Part shown: piece after piece, positions 29,653 through 40,087 of the stretch
How positions within the stretch are numbered: the stretch's first letter is position 1
Layout: each line of letters begins with the position of its first letter
From: an uncultured Dysgonomonas sp.
GTDB taxonomy: Bacteria; Bacteroidota; Bacteroidia; Bacteroidales; Dysgonomonadaceae
NCBI RefSeq assembly: GCF_900079725.1
Contig: NZ_LT599032.1
Location: 3,778,054-3,842,053 of the forward strand
Direction of reading: 5' to 3'
DNA length: 64,000 nucleotides
Program-made: the position numbers and the translations under genes
The notes under the pieces: generated by a model
The model's input: the letters and a program-made list of their open reading frames with translations, nothing else
The model's database searches: none
What the model was told of the DNA's origin: nothing

Positions 29653-29690
29653 AACCTCTCCGAAAGTAAGATAACAGCTTAGGAGAGGTT
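29653..29690. terminator. Bidirectional terminator between convergent genes
   Basis: AACCTCTCC (29653-29661) and GGAGAGGTT (29682-29690) form a perfect 9-bp stem in the 89-base gap between the second PKD gene and the convergent FecR gene. It can serve both strands. Confidence 0.65.
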
Positions 29691-29720
29691 GTTCTATTAT
29701 AATCTGTATATACAAATTGC

Positions 29721-30740
29721 TTATTTCTGAAATACTTCAATCTTTTGTTTCTCGTAGTAATCGTCCTTATTTCTTCTGTCGCTCACTTCTTTATATTTGA
29801 TAGGAGCACTCATCTCCAGCAGACGGAGAATTTCATCAAGTGACTCACCCTCGAATGTTGCCCTATAAAGATACCCCGCCGTTTTATGGTCTTTGATTAT
29901 GAAATCGACATTGTATACTTGTCCCAGACGTTTAAATACATATTCGAGAGGGTCGTCCCTGAATACCATTACACCGTCTTTCCATGCACACCATTTATAT
30001 GTATTCGTATCGTATATGTTATATACTGCTTTTTGTTTATTATAATCCAACTTCTGTTCAGGTGCCAGTTTTACTGATCTGTTATCAACTGTAAGTATAT
30101 TGACAATACCTTCTACCAGAGTAACAGCTGCCATACTGTCTTTCTCATATGCTTCAACATTGAAAGCAGTACCTGTCGCTTTAACTTCAAGCGAAGACGT
30201 TTTTACAATGAAAGGATTCTTTTTATCCGATTCTACTTCAAAATATGCTTCTCCCGACAATGAGACTTTCCTCTCATTATCACTGAATATCGCGGGAAAC
30301 TTGATAGAACTTCCTGCATTGAGCCAAACTTTCGATCCATCAGGCAGATCGACAATGGAACGAGTGCCATATGGTGCTATAACTTCTTGTTCGGCTATTT
30401 TTATCTCCTGCTGAGGCTTAAGATACAGATATATGGAGATTGCCAGCAAAGGTATGATCAGGATGGCGGCAATGCGTTGCCAGTAATAGAATAGCGAATG
30501 CTGTGCTTTTTCCTGTTTTATTTGTTGCATAACCAGACTACGTGCACCTTCCATATCCAGTTCATCAGGATCGAACGCAGGATTAGACACCTCCCATATA
30601 TTCCTCATTTGCATGAAGTGTCGGGAATTCTCATCACTTAGTTTTATCCATGCCGAAAGTTGCTCCACTTCTTCCTGCGTAGCTTCCCCCTCCAGATATT
30701 TGGTAATGATGGTATCTATATATTCGCTGTCGTATGTCAT
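29721..30740 (-). CDS. FecR-family anti-sigma factor
   Basis: 339 residues. The cytoplasmic N-terminus (1-80) has the anti-sigma motif ITKYLEGEATQEEVEQLSAW. One membrane helix lies near residues 88-107 (IAAILIIPLLAISIYLYL), then a periplasmic FecR domain (APYGTRSIVDLPDGSKVWLN, VSLSGEAYFEV, LVEGIVNI) and a C-terminal DUF4974-like STN-interacting domain (MVFRDDPLEYVFKRLGQVYN). It receives the signal from the STN domain of the SusC at 31802 and releases the ECF sigma factor encoded just upstream. The gap to the sigma gene is 75 bases. Confidence 0.93.
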   Translation of the reverse strand: MTYDSEYIDTIITKYLEGEATQEEVEQLSAWIKLSDENSRHFMQMRNIWEVSNPAFDPDELDMEGARSLVMQQIKQEKAQHSLFYYWQRIAAILIIPLLAISIYLYLKPQQEIKIAEQEVIAPYGTRSIVDLPDGSKVWLNAGSSIKFPAIFSDNERKVSLSGEAYFEVESDKKNPFIVKTSSLEVKATGTAFNVEAYEKDSMAAVTLVEGIVNILTVDNRSVKLAPEQKLDYNKQKAVYNIYDTNTYKWCAWKDGVMVFRDDPLEYVFKRLGQVYNVDFIIKDHKTAGYLYRATFEGESLDEILRLLEMSAPIKYKEVSDRRNKDDYYEKQKIEVFQK

Positions 30741-30815
30741 AATAAAATGTTTATGGCTTGTTTACCATATTATATATATAAGACGTTTATCTCAAAAAAA
30801 GTCACATTATTAATT

Positions 30816-31394
30816 TCAGAAAAATGTAAGAAATATAATAAAATAATCTTTTAATAATACCTTCAACTGTTTCACAGCCTTGCTTACACGTACCTCTACG
30901 GTCCTTTCCGAAACATCCAGTTTTTTTGCTATCTCATAGTATTTCAGTTTCTCGAACCTGCTCAACTCGAAGGCTTCCCTGTCTTTTTCGGGAAGTTTGG
31001 ATAGTGCCAATTGAAGGTTATCATACAAATCGGAATACAGAATATAATTTTCCGTGTCATAATTATCCAATACGTTCGACCTATAGGAATAAGCAACATG
31101 TTCCCCGACTACATTCTGATGGCGGATTTCATCCAGACAGCTATTCCGTACCGATTTTAGTAAGTAAGATTTTAATGATGTTCCTATTTCGAGGTTACTT
31201 CTGTTATCCCATAGTTTGAGGAAGATATTTTGCACTGTATCTTCACAGGCCGCTTTATCTTTAATAAAGTTACCGGCAAACAAAACGAGGTCTTTATAAT
31301 AAATAGCGAAAATGGAAGAAAAAGCGTTCTCTTTTCCTTTCCTTAATCCGGCTAATAGCTCTTGCTCGTTTATGCTTTTATCGTTTTTAGACAT
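30816..31394 (-). CDS. ECF sigma-70 factor (FecI-type)
   Basis: 192 residues from the ATG at 31394 (MSKNDKSINEQELL). A far-upstream start at 31643 would add 83 residues of Phe/Tyr/Ile-rich non-protein-like sequence and is rejected. Region 2 spans about residues 20-90 (FSSIFAIYYKDLVLFAGNFI, AEDTVQN-like CEDTVQNIFLKLWDN), region 4 about 125-185 (LPEKDREAFELSRFEKLKYYEIAKKLDVSERTVEVRVSKA). It should direct transcription of the divergent susCD operon at 31802 after release from FecR. Confidence 0.93.
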   Translation of the reverse strand: MSKNDKSINEQELLAGLRKGKENAFSSIFAIYYKDLVLFAGNFIKDKAACEDTVQNIFLKLWDNRSNLEIGTSLKSYLLKSVRNSCLDEIRHQNVVGEHVAYSYRSNVLDNYDTENYILYSDLYDNLQLALSKLPEKDREAFELSRFEKLKYYEIAKKLDVSERTVEVRVSKAVKQLKVLLKDYFIIFLTFF

Positions 31395-31801
31395 CACGAA
31401 AAATCGATCTGTGAAGAAATTATTTAGCTTACCTGTAATGCAAATATATATGATTGAATGATAAGAATAGCAAATATTTCTGAGATAATAGAAACTTGAA
31501 AAGTTAAAAACGATTTCTGAAACACTTATTAGGAAAGGATTTAAGAAAAAGAATCGGTTATAAGTAAAAATAAAATGTAAATTGGATGTGTTTTTTTTTT
31601 CGAGAAACGTCATTAATATAAACACTCCAAAGTTATTAACCATTTAAATATGATACTATGCCATAAACAACATGAATAAATCAGTACTCTAATAAAGACT
31701 AAAAAGGGAAAGTCTGGTCCACTTCCCCTTTGTTTCTAGCTTAGTCAAATCAATTAAAGTGTTATCAATCACTCAGTAAAATAACTAAACCATGTAAAAG
31801 T
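31395..31801. other. Divergent regulatory region with leader hairpin
   Basis: About 400 bases between the sigma gene and susC2. It holds the sigma-gene promoter (listed) and, toward susC2, an 11-bp stem with one mismatch (31703-31713 with 31721-31731, 7-base loop) in the presumed 5' leader. The susC2 promoter is not recognisable as TAnnTTTG, as expected for an ECF-dependent promoter. Confidence 0.5.
31441..31474 (-). promoter_or_regulatory. Candidate promoter of the ECF sigma gene
   Basis: On the minus strand TATATTTG (31448-31441) matches TAnnTTTG, with TTTG at 31474-31471 upstream. Spacing is 22 bases, slightly long. It lies 47 bases before the chosen start codon, which supports that start over the longer alternative. 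Confidence 0.5.
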
Positions 31802-34800
31802 ATGAAACCTATTTCATTTGGAAAAGTTAAACGGCGAATATTTTCGTCAAAAATATTTATTACCATGAAGATCTGTTTTTTGCTACTCTTTTGCTTTGCG
31901 GTACAGGCTTTCAGTTCCAATTCTTACTCACAGACGACGAACCTGACGCTCAATATGGAGAATGTTTCTGTAGAAGAGGTGTTAAATCAAATTGAGAGAC
32001 AAACCGAATTTCGCTTTCTTTACAATAAGAACCTTGTTGATGTTAACCGGAAAGTCAGTGTCTCTCTCAACAGGAAGAATATAACTGAAGTATTGTCACA
32101 ACTGTTTCGTAACTCGAATACCAGCTATACGATCAAAGATCGTCAGATAGTACTGTCTCATTCCGATACGGTAAATGATTTCCCTCAACAGGATGTAATT
32201 CCTGTTACCGGGATAATTCATGACCAGGACGGCATGCCGCTTCCCGGTGTTAGTATTGTTCTCAAAGGTACTACCAACGGTACTATGAGTGACCCTGACG
32301 GCAGGTTCTCTATAAATGCACCGGCAAATAGTACTTTGCTTATTACATATGTAGGGTTTGTTCCTCAGGAGATAAAAGTGAACAATAAAAAAGAGATCAA
32401 TATTGTATTGAATGAGGATACAAAACTGCTCGAAGAGGTAGTCGTTGTGGGATATGGTACAGTTCTGCGCAAGAATCTGACTACATCTATCTCTTCTGTA
32501 AAAACGGATGATATATCGAAAGCTGCGAATAGCAATATGTCGCAGCTATTGCTTGGGCGCGCTGCGGGATTGCAGGCTACTATAGCCAGTCCTCAGCCGG
32601 GGGGGAATGTTAATCTTTCTATTCGCGGAGCCGGTGATCCTATCTATATAGTAGACGGGGTAATGATGCCGGCAGGCTCCCTTGAAGTAGGTGCAGGAAA
32701 GACAGGCCTACCCAGTTCGGTTAACCGTGCCGGATTAGCAGGTCTCAATCCGAGTGATATAGAATCTGTGGAAATACTGAAAGATGCATCGGCATCAATT
32801 TATGGTATAGGGGCGTCTAATGGGGTTGTATTGATCACTACCAAAAAAGGAAAAGAGGGAAAACCTAGGATTGTATATGAAGGTAATTTCTCCGTTGTGA
32901 AAAATCGTTCTTATCTGAATGTTCTCGATGCACAGGAATATATGAATCTGGCTAATGTATTCAATAAGGAGAATTATCTGTACAATAAAAATATGTATCC
33001 GTACGGAGAGAATACTTTCGATAATAATTGGACTCCGGTATTTACTCCTCAACAAATACAAGCGGCCCAGACCACCGATTGGAAAGATTATGTGTTGAAA
33101 ACAGGAAGTATATGGAATCAGAATATTACTATAAATGGGGGTACGGATGCCCTAAGGTACTATCTGGGCGGTAATTATTATAAATATGATGGATCGGTGG
33201 CAAATGCAGGTATGGAAAGATATGCGCTGAGGACAAATATTTCGTCTCAGCTTCTGCCATTCTTAAAACTGACAGCCATTGTGAATGTCAATCAGAATAA
33301 TTATACCAACTCCTCGGTAGGAGCAGATAGTGGTAATCAGGGAGATCATGGTTCGGGGGCTTTACAGGCAGCATTGTCGTACCCGTCTAATATGCCATTG
33401 AAGGATGAAAACGGAAAATATTCTATTTATCAGAATATTCCTAATCCTCAGGCAATGCTCGATATAAACGACCGTACTAAAACAAATGGGTTCTATACAA
33501 ACTTTGCCATTGATGTGGATGTCATTAAGAATATGCTGGCTGTCAAATTACTATACGGTATAAACAAAGAAAATGCCGATCGTTCTACTTATATCCCTTC
33601 CGATCTCTATTTTGGACAAATGTATAAATCACGGGGACATCTGGGATATAGTAAAAGACAAAACGAGACATTGGAAGCAACTTTATCTTTCCAAAAACAA
33701 TTTGGAGAACTCATGCGGGTCGATGCGGTTGTGGGTATGGGAAAATATCTCGAAAACTTTAGTGGTATGGATATTTCTTATGAAAATGCGAACGACCAGA
33801 TTAACAATGATAATATAGGTGCTGCCGACGGCCCGTTTTATCCAAGTTCATTCAGAGGAAAAAATGAGAAGCGTTCTCAATTTGCCCGAGCCAGTGTCGA
33901 TTTATTAGACAGATATGTTCTTGCCGGGACATTGCGACGCGACGGAACCGATAAGTTCTTTCCGGATAAGAAGTACTCTTATTTCCCATCTGTTTCTTTG
34001 GCTTGGAAGCTCTCGAACGAATCGTTTATGAAAGGGCTTTCGTTTGTCAATCTCTTAAAAATAAGGGGTAGCTATGGGCAAACCGGTAGTGATAATCTCG
34101 GTACGGCATTATATGGCCTTTTCAGCCCTTCTGAGAATCATATCAAGTTTGGAGGCAACTCTATCACTTATATACCTTACTTAATGATCGGTGCAGACTA
34201 TCCGGATGTAAGTTGGGAAAAAACAAAGATGAAGAATATAGGACTAGACTTTTCTCTTTTCAGAGATCGGGTATGGGGAAGTTTCGATATCTTTCGCAAC
34301 GATGTTACACGCCTCTTGGGTGAAGCTCCTACTGCACCGCTTGGTATGCTGGGTGTGAGGCCGATAAATGGAGGCCATTATAAAAGGGTAGGCTGGGATG
34401 CTTCTGTCAATACAAATAATATGCAGACGCCTCAATTTAAATGGACATCATTGATTACTCTATCCAAATATAATATTCTGTGGGTAGAACGTATGCCTAA
34501 CTACGATTATCAGGTATATCAGAAAAGAAAGAACGAGCCGATGAATGCTTATTACTACTATAATGTAACAGGCATTATCAATATGGATAGAAGTAATATG
34601 CCTGAGTCTCAAAAAACATTGCCGCTGGATGCCCAAAAGCCCGGATATCCAATCATTGAAGACCGTAATGGCGATGGGCGTATAACTACCGAAGACATTC
34701 ATATGGAAAATGCAGTACCTGATATTTATGTGGGATTCGGGAATACATTTACTTATAAGGATTTCGATCTCGATATATTCATGTACGGACAGTTTGGACT

Positions 34801-35233
34801 AAAAAAATACAATTATGCTTATGCCTGGGCTTTACCCGGAGAGTTATCGAAACTGAATCCGCCAAATTCGAATGAATATGCATATACCATATGGAACTCC
34901 CAGACAAATCCTAATGGAGCACGTGCCGGTATAGCTTCGATGAAAACCGTATCATTGCCGGGAAATGCCCAGACAAACACTGATATACAGAATGCATCAT
35001 TTCTGCGGGTGAGGAATATAACATTCGGCTACAATCTGAATGGACGCAAACTGGGCGATCTGGGTAAATATGTAACTAATATCAGGCTGTTTGCCGATGT
35101 GCAAAATCCCTTCCTGTTCACCAATTATGATGGTTTCGACCCGGAAATCAACACAGGAGGAGGTTCTTCTAAAGCAAAAGCTGAATATCCCCAGACTGTA
35201 ACCTATTCTTTTGGGGCAAAAATCACTTTTTAA
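31802..35233 (+). CDS. SusC/RagA transporter with N-terminal STN signalling domain (locus 2)
   Basis: 1143 residues. After a long basic N-terminus and signal (to about residue 45, SYSQ) comes an STN domain (TNLTLNMENVSVEEVLNQIE, FLYNKNLVDVNRKVSVSL), then a carboxypeptidase-regulatory-like domain (VTGIIHDQDGMPLPGVSIVL), TonB-box region EEVVVVGYGT, plug (PIYIVDGVMMP, ILKDASASIYGIGASNGV) and barrel. STN-bearing SusC proteins signal to FecR/ECF pairs, which are encoded just upstream and divergent, so the operon is probably autoregulated by its substrate. It contains roughly 30 Met. A second in-frame ATG at 31865 could be the real start of the signal peptide. Confidence 0.95.
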   Translation: MKPISFGKVKRRIFSSKIFITMKICFLLLFCFAVQAFSSNSYSQTTNLTLNMENVSVEEVLNQIERQTEFRFLYNKNLVDVNRKVSVSLNRKNITEVLSQLFRNSNTSYTIKDRQIVLSHSDTVNDFPQQDVIPVTGIIHDQDGMPLPGVSIVLKGTTNGTMSDPDGRFSINAPANSTLLITYVGFVPQEIKVNNKKEINIVLNEDTKLLEEVVVVGYGTVLRKNLTTSISSVKTDDISKAANSNMSQLLLGRAAGLQATIASPQPGGNVNLSIRGAGDPIYIVDGVMMPAGSLEVGAGKTGLPSSVNRAGLAGLNPSDIESVEILKDASASIYGIGASNGVVLITTKKGKEGKPRIVYEGNFSVVKNRSYLNVLDAQEYMNLANVFNKENYLYNKNMYPYGENTFDNNWTPVFTPQQIQAAQTTDWKDYVLKTGSIWNQNITINGGTDALRYYLGGNYYKYDGSVANAGMERYALRTNISSQLLPFLKLTAIVNVNQNNYTNSSVGADSGNQGDHGSGALQAALSYPSNMPLKDENGKYSIYQNIPNPQAMLDINDRTKTNGFYTNFAIDVDVIKNMLAVKLLYGINKENADRSTYIPSDLYFGQMYKSRGHLGYSKRQNETLEATLSFQKQFGELMRVDAVVGMGKYLENFSGMDISYENANDQINNDNIGAADGPFYPSSFRGKNEKRSQFARASVDLLDRYVLAGTLRRDGTDKFFPDKKYSYFPSVSLAWKLSNESFMKGLSFVNLLKIRGSYGQTGSDNLGTALYGLFSPSENHIKFGGNSITYIPYLMIGADYPDVSWEKTKMKNIGLDFSLFRDRVWGSFDIFRNDVTRLLGEAPTAPLGMLGVRPINGGHYKRVGWDASVNTNNMQTPQFKWTSLITLSKYNILWVERMPNYDYQVYQKRKNEPMNAYYYYNVTGIINMDRSNMPESQKTLPLDAQKPGYPIIEDRNGDGRITTEDIHMENAVPDIYVGFGNTFTYKDFDLDIFMYGQFGLKKYNYAYAWALPGELSKLNPPNSNEYAYTIWNSQTNPNGARAGIASMKTVSLPGNAQTNTDIQNASFLRVRNITFGYNLNGRKLGDLGKYVTNIRLFADVQNPFLFTNYDGFDPEINTGGGSSKAKAEYPQTVTYSFGAKITF

Positions 35234-35257
35234 ATCACTCACATCAATTAAACAGAT

Positions 35258-36901
35258 ATGAAAAAGAACAAAATATTTCAGATATTGATTGGGGTAACAC
35301 TCCTTTTTAGCAGTTGTGAGAACGACTTCGACCCACATATTTATGGTGCGCTCATTCCCGAAAATTACCCTTCCACCGAGGCTGAGTACGAGTCATATGC
35401 AATGACTTGTTACACACCTTTCACCACCACATGGGTATATAATATCGGGTCGGGAGGGAATCAGCATGGCTTCTATATTCCCGAAGGTGGGGTATTAAGA
35501 ATGTTTGAAGCTACCAGTGATGCTATGGCCCCCTGGAAAACGGGCTGGGGTGGACAGTGGCTGCAATTATCGATGGCTAATTTTACCGATTGTGTGTATT
35601 ATTGGCGAGGCGGAGTAGGGGATAATAACCCGAATCATTTTCAAAAACTGGCTGAGATAACCCGATTTACCCAGATAATAGGAACATTGGAAAAGGCTGC
35701 CGAAGATGTAATGACAGAAACCAAAAAAAATAACCTGCTCGGAGAAGCTCGACTATGCCGAGGACTGATGATGTACTACATGCTTCATATTTATGGGCCT
35801 CTGCCTGCAATATTAAATCCTGACGATGTATTCGATGATAGCAAGCTCGAGGGGATGGAGCGTCCTACTTTGCAGCAAATGACAGAGTGGATTACTTCCG
35901 ATATGGAATTTGCAGTAGCCAATATGGCTGAAAGTACAGCTGAAAAAGGCCGCTATACAAGAGATTATGCCCGTGTGTGTCTGATGAGGCATTATTTGAA
36001 CGAAGGCAGTTACATGCAAGGATATTACCAGAAAGCACTGGACCTTTACCAGCAACTGAAAGGTGGGGGATATAAATTATATACACAGGGGGATATTCCT
36101 TACATCGATTTGTTTAAAAATGCCAATAAATTCAACTCAGAGATTATAATGGCTGTTAGTTGTAGCGAAACTGCCGACGGTTCGCCAAAAAGCGGAAACT
36201 TCAACCCTTTGATGATGCTTGCCGTACCGAGTGATGCTGCCAGGCTAGACGAGAATGGACAGTCAACCCCATTCAACCTCCAAGGCGGAGGCTGGGGACA
36301 GAACTTCAATGTTGCACCTAAATTCTATGATACATATGATTCTGCTGATGACCGGAAGAAGGTGATCCTTGCAGACTATTGGTCTACAAAAGGCTATCGT
36401 GTCAGCGCTTCCAATCTGGGTAGCAACTGGGATGGATATATTATCAATAAATTTCCGGTAGAAACGGCTACTCCGTTTCAGGGGACAGATATTCCGTTAG
36501 CGAGGTGGGCAGATGTATTACTTATGTTTGCCGAAGCGGAAGTTCGGAATTCGAATGGGGTACCATCTACAGATGCAGTAGCGGCAGTGAATGAAGTTCG
36601 CCATCGTGCCGGATTGGGAGATTTGCCAGCTGCATCGATTTCAAGTGCAGAAGCTTTTTTGGATGCTATTCTTATCGAACGCGGCCACGAGTTCTTATAC
36701 GAAGGATTGCGTAAGATAGATTTGATACGTTTCAATAAATATGCCCGTATGACTTTCAAATCGAAGGGCGTATCTCCCAGCCATCAATATATGCCATTAC
36801 CTAATTATGCAATTGATCAGGCAAAAACATATGGTAAAAATCTGGTTCAGACTTTCGAACGTGAAGGCTGGAAGACCGATCTCAATTCGGTAGGAATGTA
36901 A
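35258..36901 (+). CDS. SusD/RagB lipoprotein (locus 2)
   Basis: 547 residues. Signal peptide ends in lipobox FSSC (Cys21). Segments typical of SusD: NLLGEARLCRGLMMYYMLHIYGPLP in the TPR region, WADVLLMFAEAEVRNSNGVP as the C-terminal hallmark, VNEVRHRAGL and ILIERGHEFLYEGLRKIDLIRF. It partners the STN-type SusC 24 bases upstream. Glycan capture at the surface, presumably a galactose-rich polymer from the enzymes downstream. Confidence 0.95.
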   Translation: MKKNKIFQILIGVTLLFSSCENDFDPHIYGALIPENYPSTEAEYESYAMTCYTPFTTTWVYNIGSGGNQHGFYIPEGGVLRMFEATSDAMAPWKTGWGGQWLQLSMANFTDCVYYWRGGVGDNNPNHFQKLAEITRFTQIIGTLEKAAEDVMTETKKNNLLGEARLCRGLMMYYMLHIYGPLPAILNPDDVFDDSKLEGMERPTLQQMTEWITSDMEFAVANMAESTAEKGRYTRDYARVCLMRHYLNEGSYMQGYYQKALDLYQQLKGGGYKLYTQGDIPYIDLFKNANKFNSEIIMAVSCSETADGSPKSGNFNPLMMLAVPSDAARLDENGQSTPFNLQGGGWGQNFNVAPKFYDTYDSADDRKKVILADYWSTKGYRVSASNLGSNWDGYIINKFPVETATPFQGTDIPLARWADVLLMFAEAEVRNSNGVPSTDAVAAVNEVRHRAGLGDLPAASISSAEAFLDAILIERGHEFLYEGLRKIDLIRFNKYARMTFKSKGVSPSHQYMPLPNYAIDQAKTYGKNLVQTFEREGWKTDLNSVGM

Positions 36902-36946
36902 TTTTTTAATAACGGGATTCTTTATAGAATTAAAATATAGAATATT

Positions 36947-37939
36947 ATGAAACATTTTCTCAATTATATTATACTATTAGTCTTATTTGTCAACTGTAAT
37001 GGTTGTTCTTCAAATGATGATAATATAGAAAATCCAGGCAAAGGAGGGTATTTATTTGCCCATATGAAAGATGCTGATTACGGAGGTTTTTATTATTCCG
37101 TAAGTGAAGATGGCATAAACTGGACAACACTCAATTCAGGGAGCAAAATAAATGAATACCGTGGACATCCCGATTTTTGTCTTGGTCGCGACGGCAGATA
37201 TTATATGATTGGAATAGAAGCCGGTACAGGACAGCCCCTGTTGTGGGAAACCCGCAATCTTATCGGATGGGGAGTAGAAAAACAAATACCGAAATCGGCT
37301 TTCGATCTGAGTGCATTGGGACATAGTACAGAACAGGTATGGTACGGTGCACCTAAAATGTATTACGATAAAGATTCCGACCAGTATATCATAACATGGC
37401 ATGCAGCTAAAGAAGGGCTGACAACCAATGGAAATGAAGAACATGATAAACCATATTGGAGAAGTATCCGCACATTTTATATACTGACATCCGATTTCAA
37501 AACATATACCGAGCCTAAACGCCTGTTTAATTTCACGGGTGAACACGAAGATATGCCCACAATGGATGCTATTATTCGTAAGATAGACGGGAAATATTAT
37601 TCATTCATCAAAGACGAGCGTTGGCCCGAAGATATATCTGAAGGATCGAAAGCAATCCGTATGACAAAAGCGGATAACCTCACAGGACCGTATGAAAATC
37701 CGGGTGCGGCAATCACTACTAACTGGCGCGAAGCTCAGACATTAGTACCTAAACCTGAAAATAACGGCTGGTATCTTTTTGTAGAACATTATCCGCTCGA
37801 ATATGATCTTTACGAGGCATCTTCCATAGAAGGACCATGGACTCATAAAGAGATAAAATCTCCCGATGCGCGCCATGGTTCTATGATATGGGTAGATGGA
37901 GCTACTTATCAGGCGATAGTAAGAGCGTATAAAAATTAA
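36947..37939 (+). CDS. GH43-like five-bladed propeller lipoprotein
   Basis: 330 residues with lipoprotein signal (Cys20 in CNGCSSN region). Repeated blades end in segments such as YYSVSEDGINW, PDFCLGRDGRYYMIGIEA, WYGAPKMYYDKDSDQYIITWH, FYILTSDFKTYTEPK and DEDMPTMDA-like EHEDMPTMDAIIRKIDGKYY, the pattern of GH43 and related clans. Candidate acids are visible but I could not place all three with confidence, so subfamily and substrate stay open (arabinofuranosidase or galactanase are possible). It lies 13 bases before the GH42 gene. Confidence 0.7.
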   Translation: MKHFLNYIILLVLFVNCNGCSSNDDNIENPGKGGYLFAHMKDADYGGFYYSVSEDGINWTTLNSGSKINEYRGHPDFCLGRDGRYYMIGIEAGTGQPLLWETRNLIGWGVEKQIPKSAFDLSALGHSTEQVWYGAPKMYYDKDSDQYIITWHAAKEGLTTNGNEEHDKPYWRSIRTFYILTSDFKTYTEPKRLFNFTGEHEDMPTMDAIIRKIDGKYYSFIKDERWPEDISEGSKAIRMTKADNLTGPYENPGAAITTNWREAQTLVPKPENNGWYLFVEHYPLEYDLYEASSIEGPWTHKEIKSPDARHGSMIWVDGATYQAIVRAYKN

Positions 37940-37952
37940 AAAAGGAAGGATT

Positions 37953-40055
37953 ATGCAATCATATAAAATTAAAAGTATTCTTTTTCTGCTTATATTATTC
38001 GTATCACTGAATGGTTTCTCCCAAACGGCTGAACGCTTTTTTGAAAAGAAGGATCTGATGCTTTTCGGAACATATTATTATCCTGAGCAATGGCCGGAAG
38101 AGCAATGGGAACGCGATATAAAGAACATGGCGGATATAGGGTTCGATTTTACCCATTATGCTGAATTTGCTTGGAGCAGCCTCGAACCGGAAGAAGGTAA
38201 ATATGACTTCAGCTGGTTGGACAAATCTGTGGCGCTGGCCCAAGAGTATGGTTTAAAAGTAGTTATGTGTACACCTACCCCCACACCTCCGGCATGGCTT
38301 ACAGCCAAGCATCCCGATATATTGATTGTGAACGATATGGGGACAACTATTCAGCACGGGACACGCCAGCATGCATCGTGGTCAAGCGATATTTACTGGC
38401 AATACATAGAGAAAATAATTACCCAACTGGCAAAACGGTATGGAAATAATGAAACAGTTATCGGTTGGCAGATAGACAACGAGCCGTCTCATTATGGAAT
38501 TTACGATTATAGTAAAAATGCACAAGAGAAGTTCAGACGTTGGCTGGAGAATAAATATAAATCGATAGATAGCCTGAACTCTACTTGGGGCAATGCATTC
38601 TGGAGTCAGAGTTACAACGATTTCGGACAAATCCTGATTCCCAATCAACGGGAACTCCCAGTGAAAGCCAATCCCCATGCGATACTTGATTTTCAGCGGT
38701 TCTGCGCCGATGAAGTAGCATCCTTCGTGAATGGGCAGAACGATATCTTGCGTAAATACATCTCAAAGGGGCAGTGGATTACGACTAATACGATGCCAAA
38801 TCATCACCCTGTGGATCCATACCGTATGGATAAACTCGATTTTCACACTTATACACGCTATCTGGTTACAGGTATGGATGACGGACATGGTGAACAAGGT
38901 TTCAGAATGGGGTCGAGTCATATTCTTGGATTCAATAACGATACTTATCGCAACTATCCTGGCAAGGTATATGGTGTGATGGAGTTACAGCCCGGACAAG
39001 TAAACTGGGGGAATTACGATCCGCAAACATACCCGGGAGCTATTCGTCTGTGGCTGTATCATGTCCTGGCAGGAGGAAGTAAATTTGTGTGTAATTATCG
39101 TTTCCGCCAGCCATTGAAAGGCAGTGAGCAATATCATTACGGGATGATTCAGACCGATGGAGTTACGCCAAGTGTCGGTGGAGAGCAATATAAGCAGACT
39201 ATAAAGGAAATGGATATTCTGAAAGCAAATTATGATAAAAATGCAAGAATGCCGGGAGATGTTGCGAAAAAACGCACGGCTATCCTTTATGGGATAGATA
39301 ATGACTGGGAAATGCAGTTTCAGCCTCAGACCATTCAATGGAATACACAGCAGCATATACTGCGTTATTATAAGCCGCTGAAATCTTTTGGTGCATCAGT
39401 AGATATCATTGATGAAAGTTCCGACTTTTTTGATTTTCCTGTACTCATAGCTCCTGCATACGAATTGCTTGATTATTCATTGATTGACAGATGGAAAACC
39501 TATGCAGAACAAGGCGGGCATCTGATACTCACATGCAGGACAGGGCAGAAAAACAGAGAGGCTCAGCTATGGGAAGATAAGTTTGCAAGGCCTGTTTATG
39601 ACCTTATTGGTGCAGAGTTTCTATACTTCGATCATTTGCCGCCAAACAAGTGGGCAACCGTAAAAGTAGACGGTCAATCATATAAGTGGAACAACTGGGG
39701 AGATATCGTTACCCCCAAACAGGATACCGAACTGTGGGGGATTTACGACGATCAGTTCTATAATGGGAAAGCGGCAGTCCTGCACCGGAAAACAGGAAAA
39801 GGCTCAGTTACCTATATCGGGGTAGACTCAGATGACGGAAAGCTGGAAGAAGCCGTACTCAGAAAGGTGTATTCTGAGGCTGGGATTGATATAATGAATT
39901 TGCCGGAAGGCGTAAGCATAGAATGGCGTGATGGCTTCTATATCGGATTGAACTATTCGTCCGAAAGGCAGACTATACCAGTGAAAAGTGACGCAAAAGT
40001 ATTGATTGGTTCATCAGAACTGCCTCCTGCCGGAGTTATTGTCTGGAAACAATAA
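37953..40055 (+). CDS. GH42 beta-galactosidase
   Basis: 700 residues, exported (signal to NGFSQ). N-terminal TIM barrel: FGTYYYPEQWPEEQWERDI, HYAEFAWSSLEPEEGKYDF, the acid/base Glu177 in QIDNEPSHYG, and the nucleophile Glu344 in VMELQPGQVNWG. The trimerisation domain and C-terminal beta domain follow. GH42 enzymes release galactose from beta-galactosides; export and the neighbouring SusCD point to a plant galactan or arabinogalactan fragment. Intact motifs and normal length. Confidence 0.93.
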   Translation: MQSYKIKSILFLLILFVSLNGFSQTAERFFEKKDLMLFGTYYYPEQWPEEQWERDIKNMADIGFDFTHYAEFAWSSLEPEEGKYDFSWLDKSVALAQEYGLKVVMCTPTPTPPAWLTAKHPDILIVNDMGTTIQHGTRQHASWSSDIYWQYIEKIITQLAKRYGNNETVIGWQIDNEPSHYGIYDYSKNAQEKFRRWLENKYKSIDSLNSTWGNAFWSQSYNDFGQILIPNQRELPVKANPHAILDFQRFCADEVASFVNGQNDILRKYISKGQWITTNTMPNHHPVDPYRMDKLDFHTYTRYLVTGMDDGHGEQGFRMGSSHILGFNNDTYRNYPGKVYGVMELQPGQVNWGNYDPQTYPGAIRLWLYHVLAGGSKFVCNYRFRQPLKGSEQYHYGMIQTDGVTPSVGGEQYKQTIKEMDILKANYDKNARMPGDVAKKRTAILYGIDNDWEMQFQPQTIQWNTQQHILRYYKPLKSFGASVDIIDESSDFFDFPVLIAPAYELLDYSLIDRWKTYAEQGGHLILTCRTGQKNREAQLWEDKFARPVYDLIGAEFLYFDHLPPNKWATVKVDGQSYKWNNWGDIVTPKQDTELWGIYDDQFYNGKAAVLHRKTGKGSVTYIGVDSDDGKLEEAVLRKVYSEAGIDIMNLPEGVSIEWRDGFYIGLNYSSERQTIPVKSDAKVLIGSSELPPAGVIVWKQ

Positions 40056-40087
40056 TTGTTTGTTTGAATCATTAAAATTTAGAAAAC

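Noticed and set aside
31395-31643. 83-residue N-terminal extension of the ECF sigma factor
   Set aside because: Sequence is Phe/Tyr/Ile/Asn-rich and covers the promoter match at 31441-31474; the sigma domain begins naturally at the ATG at 31394.
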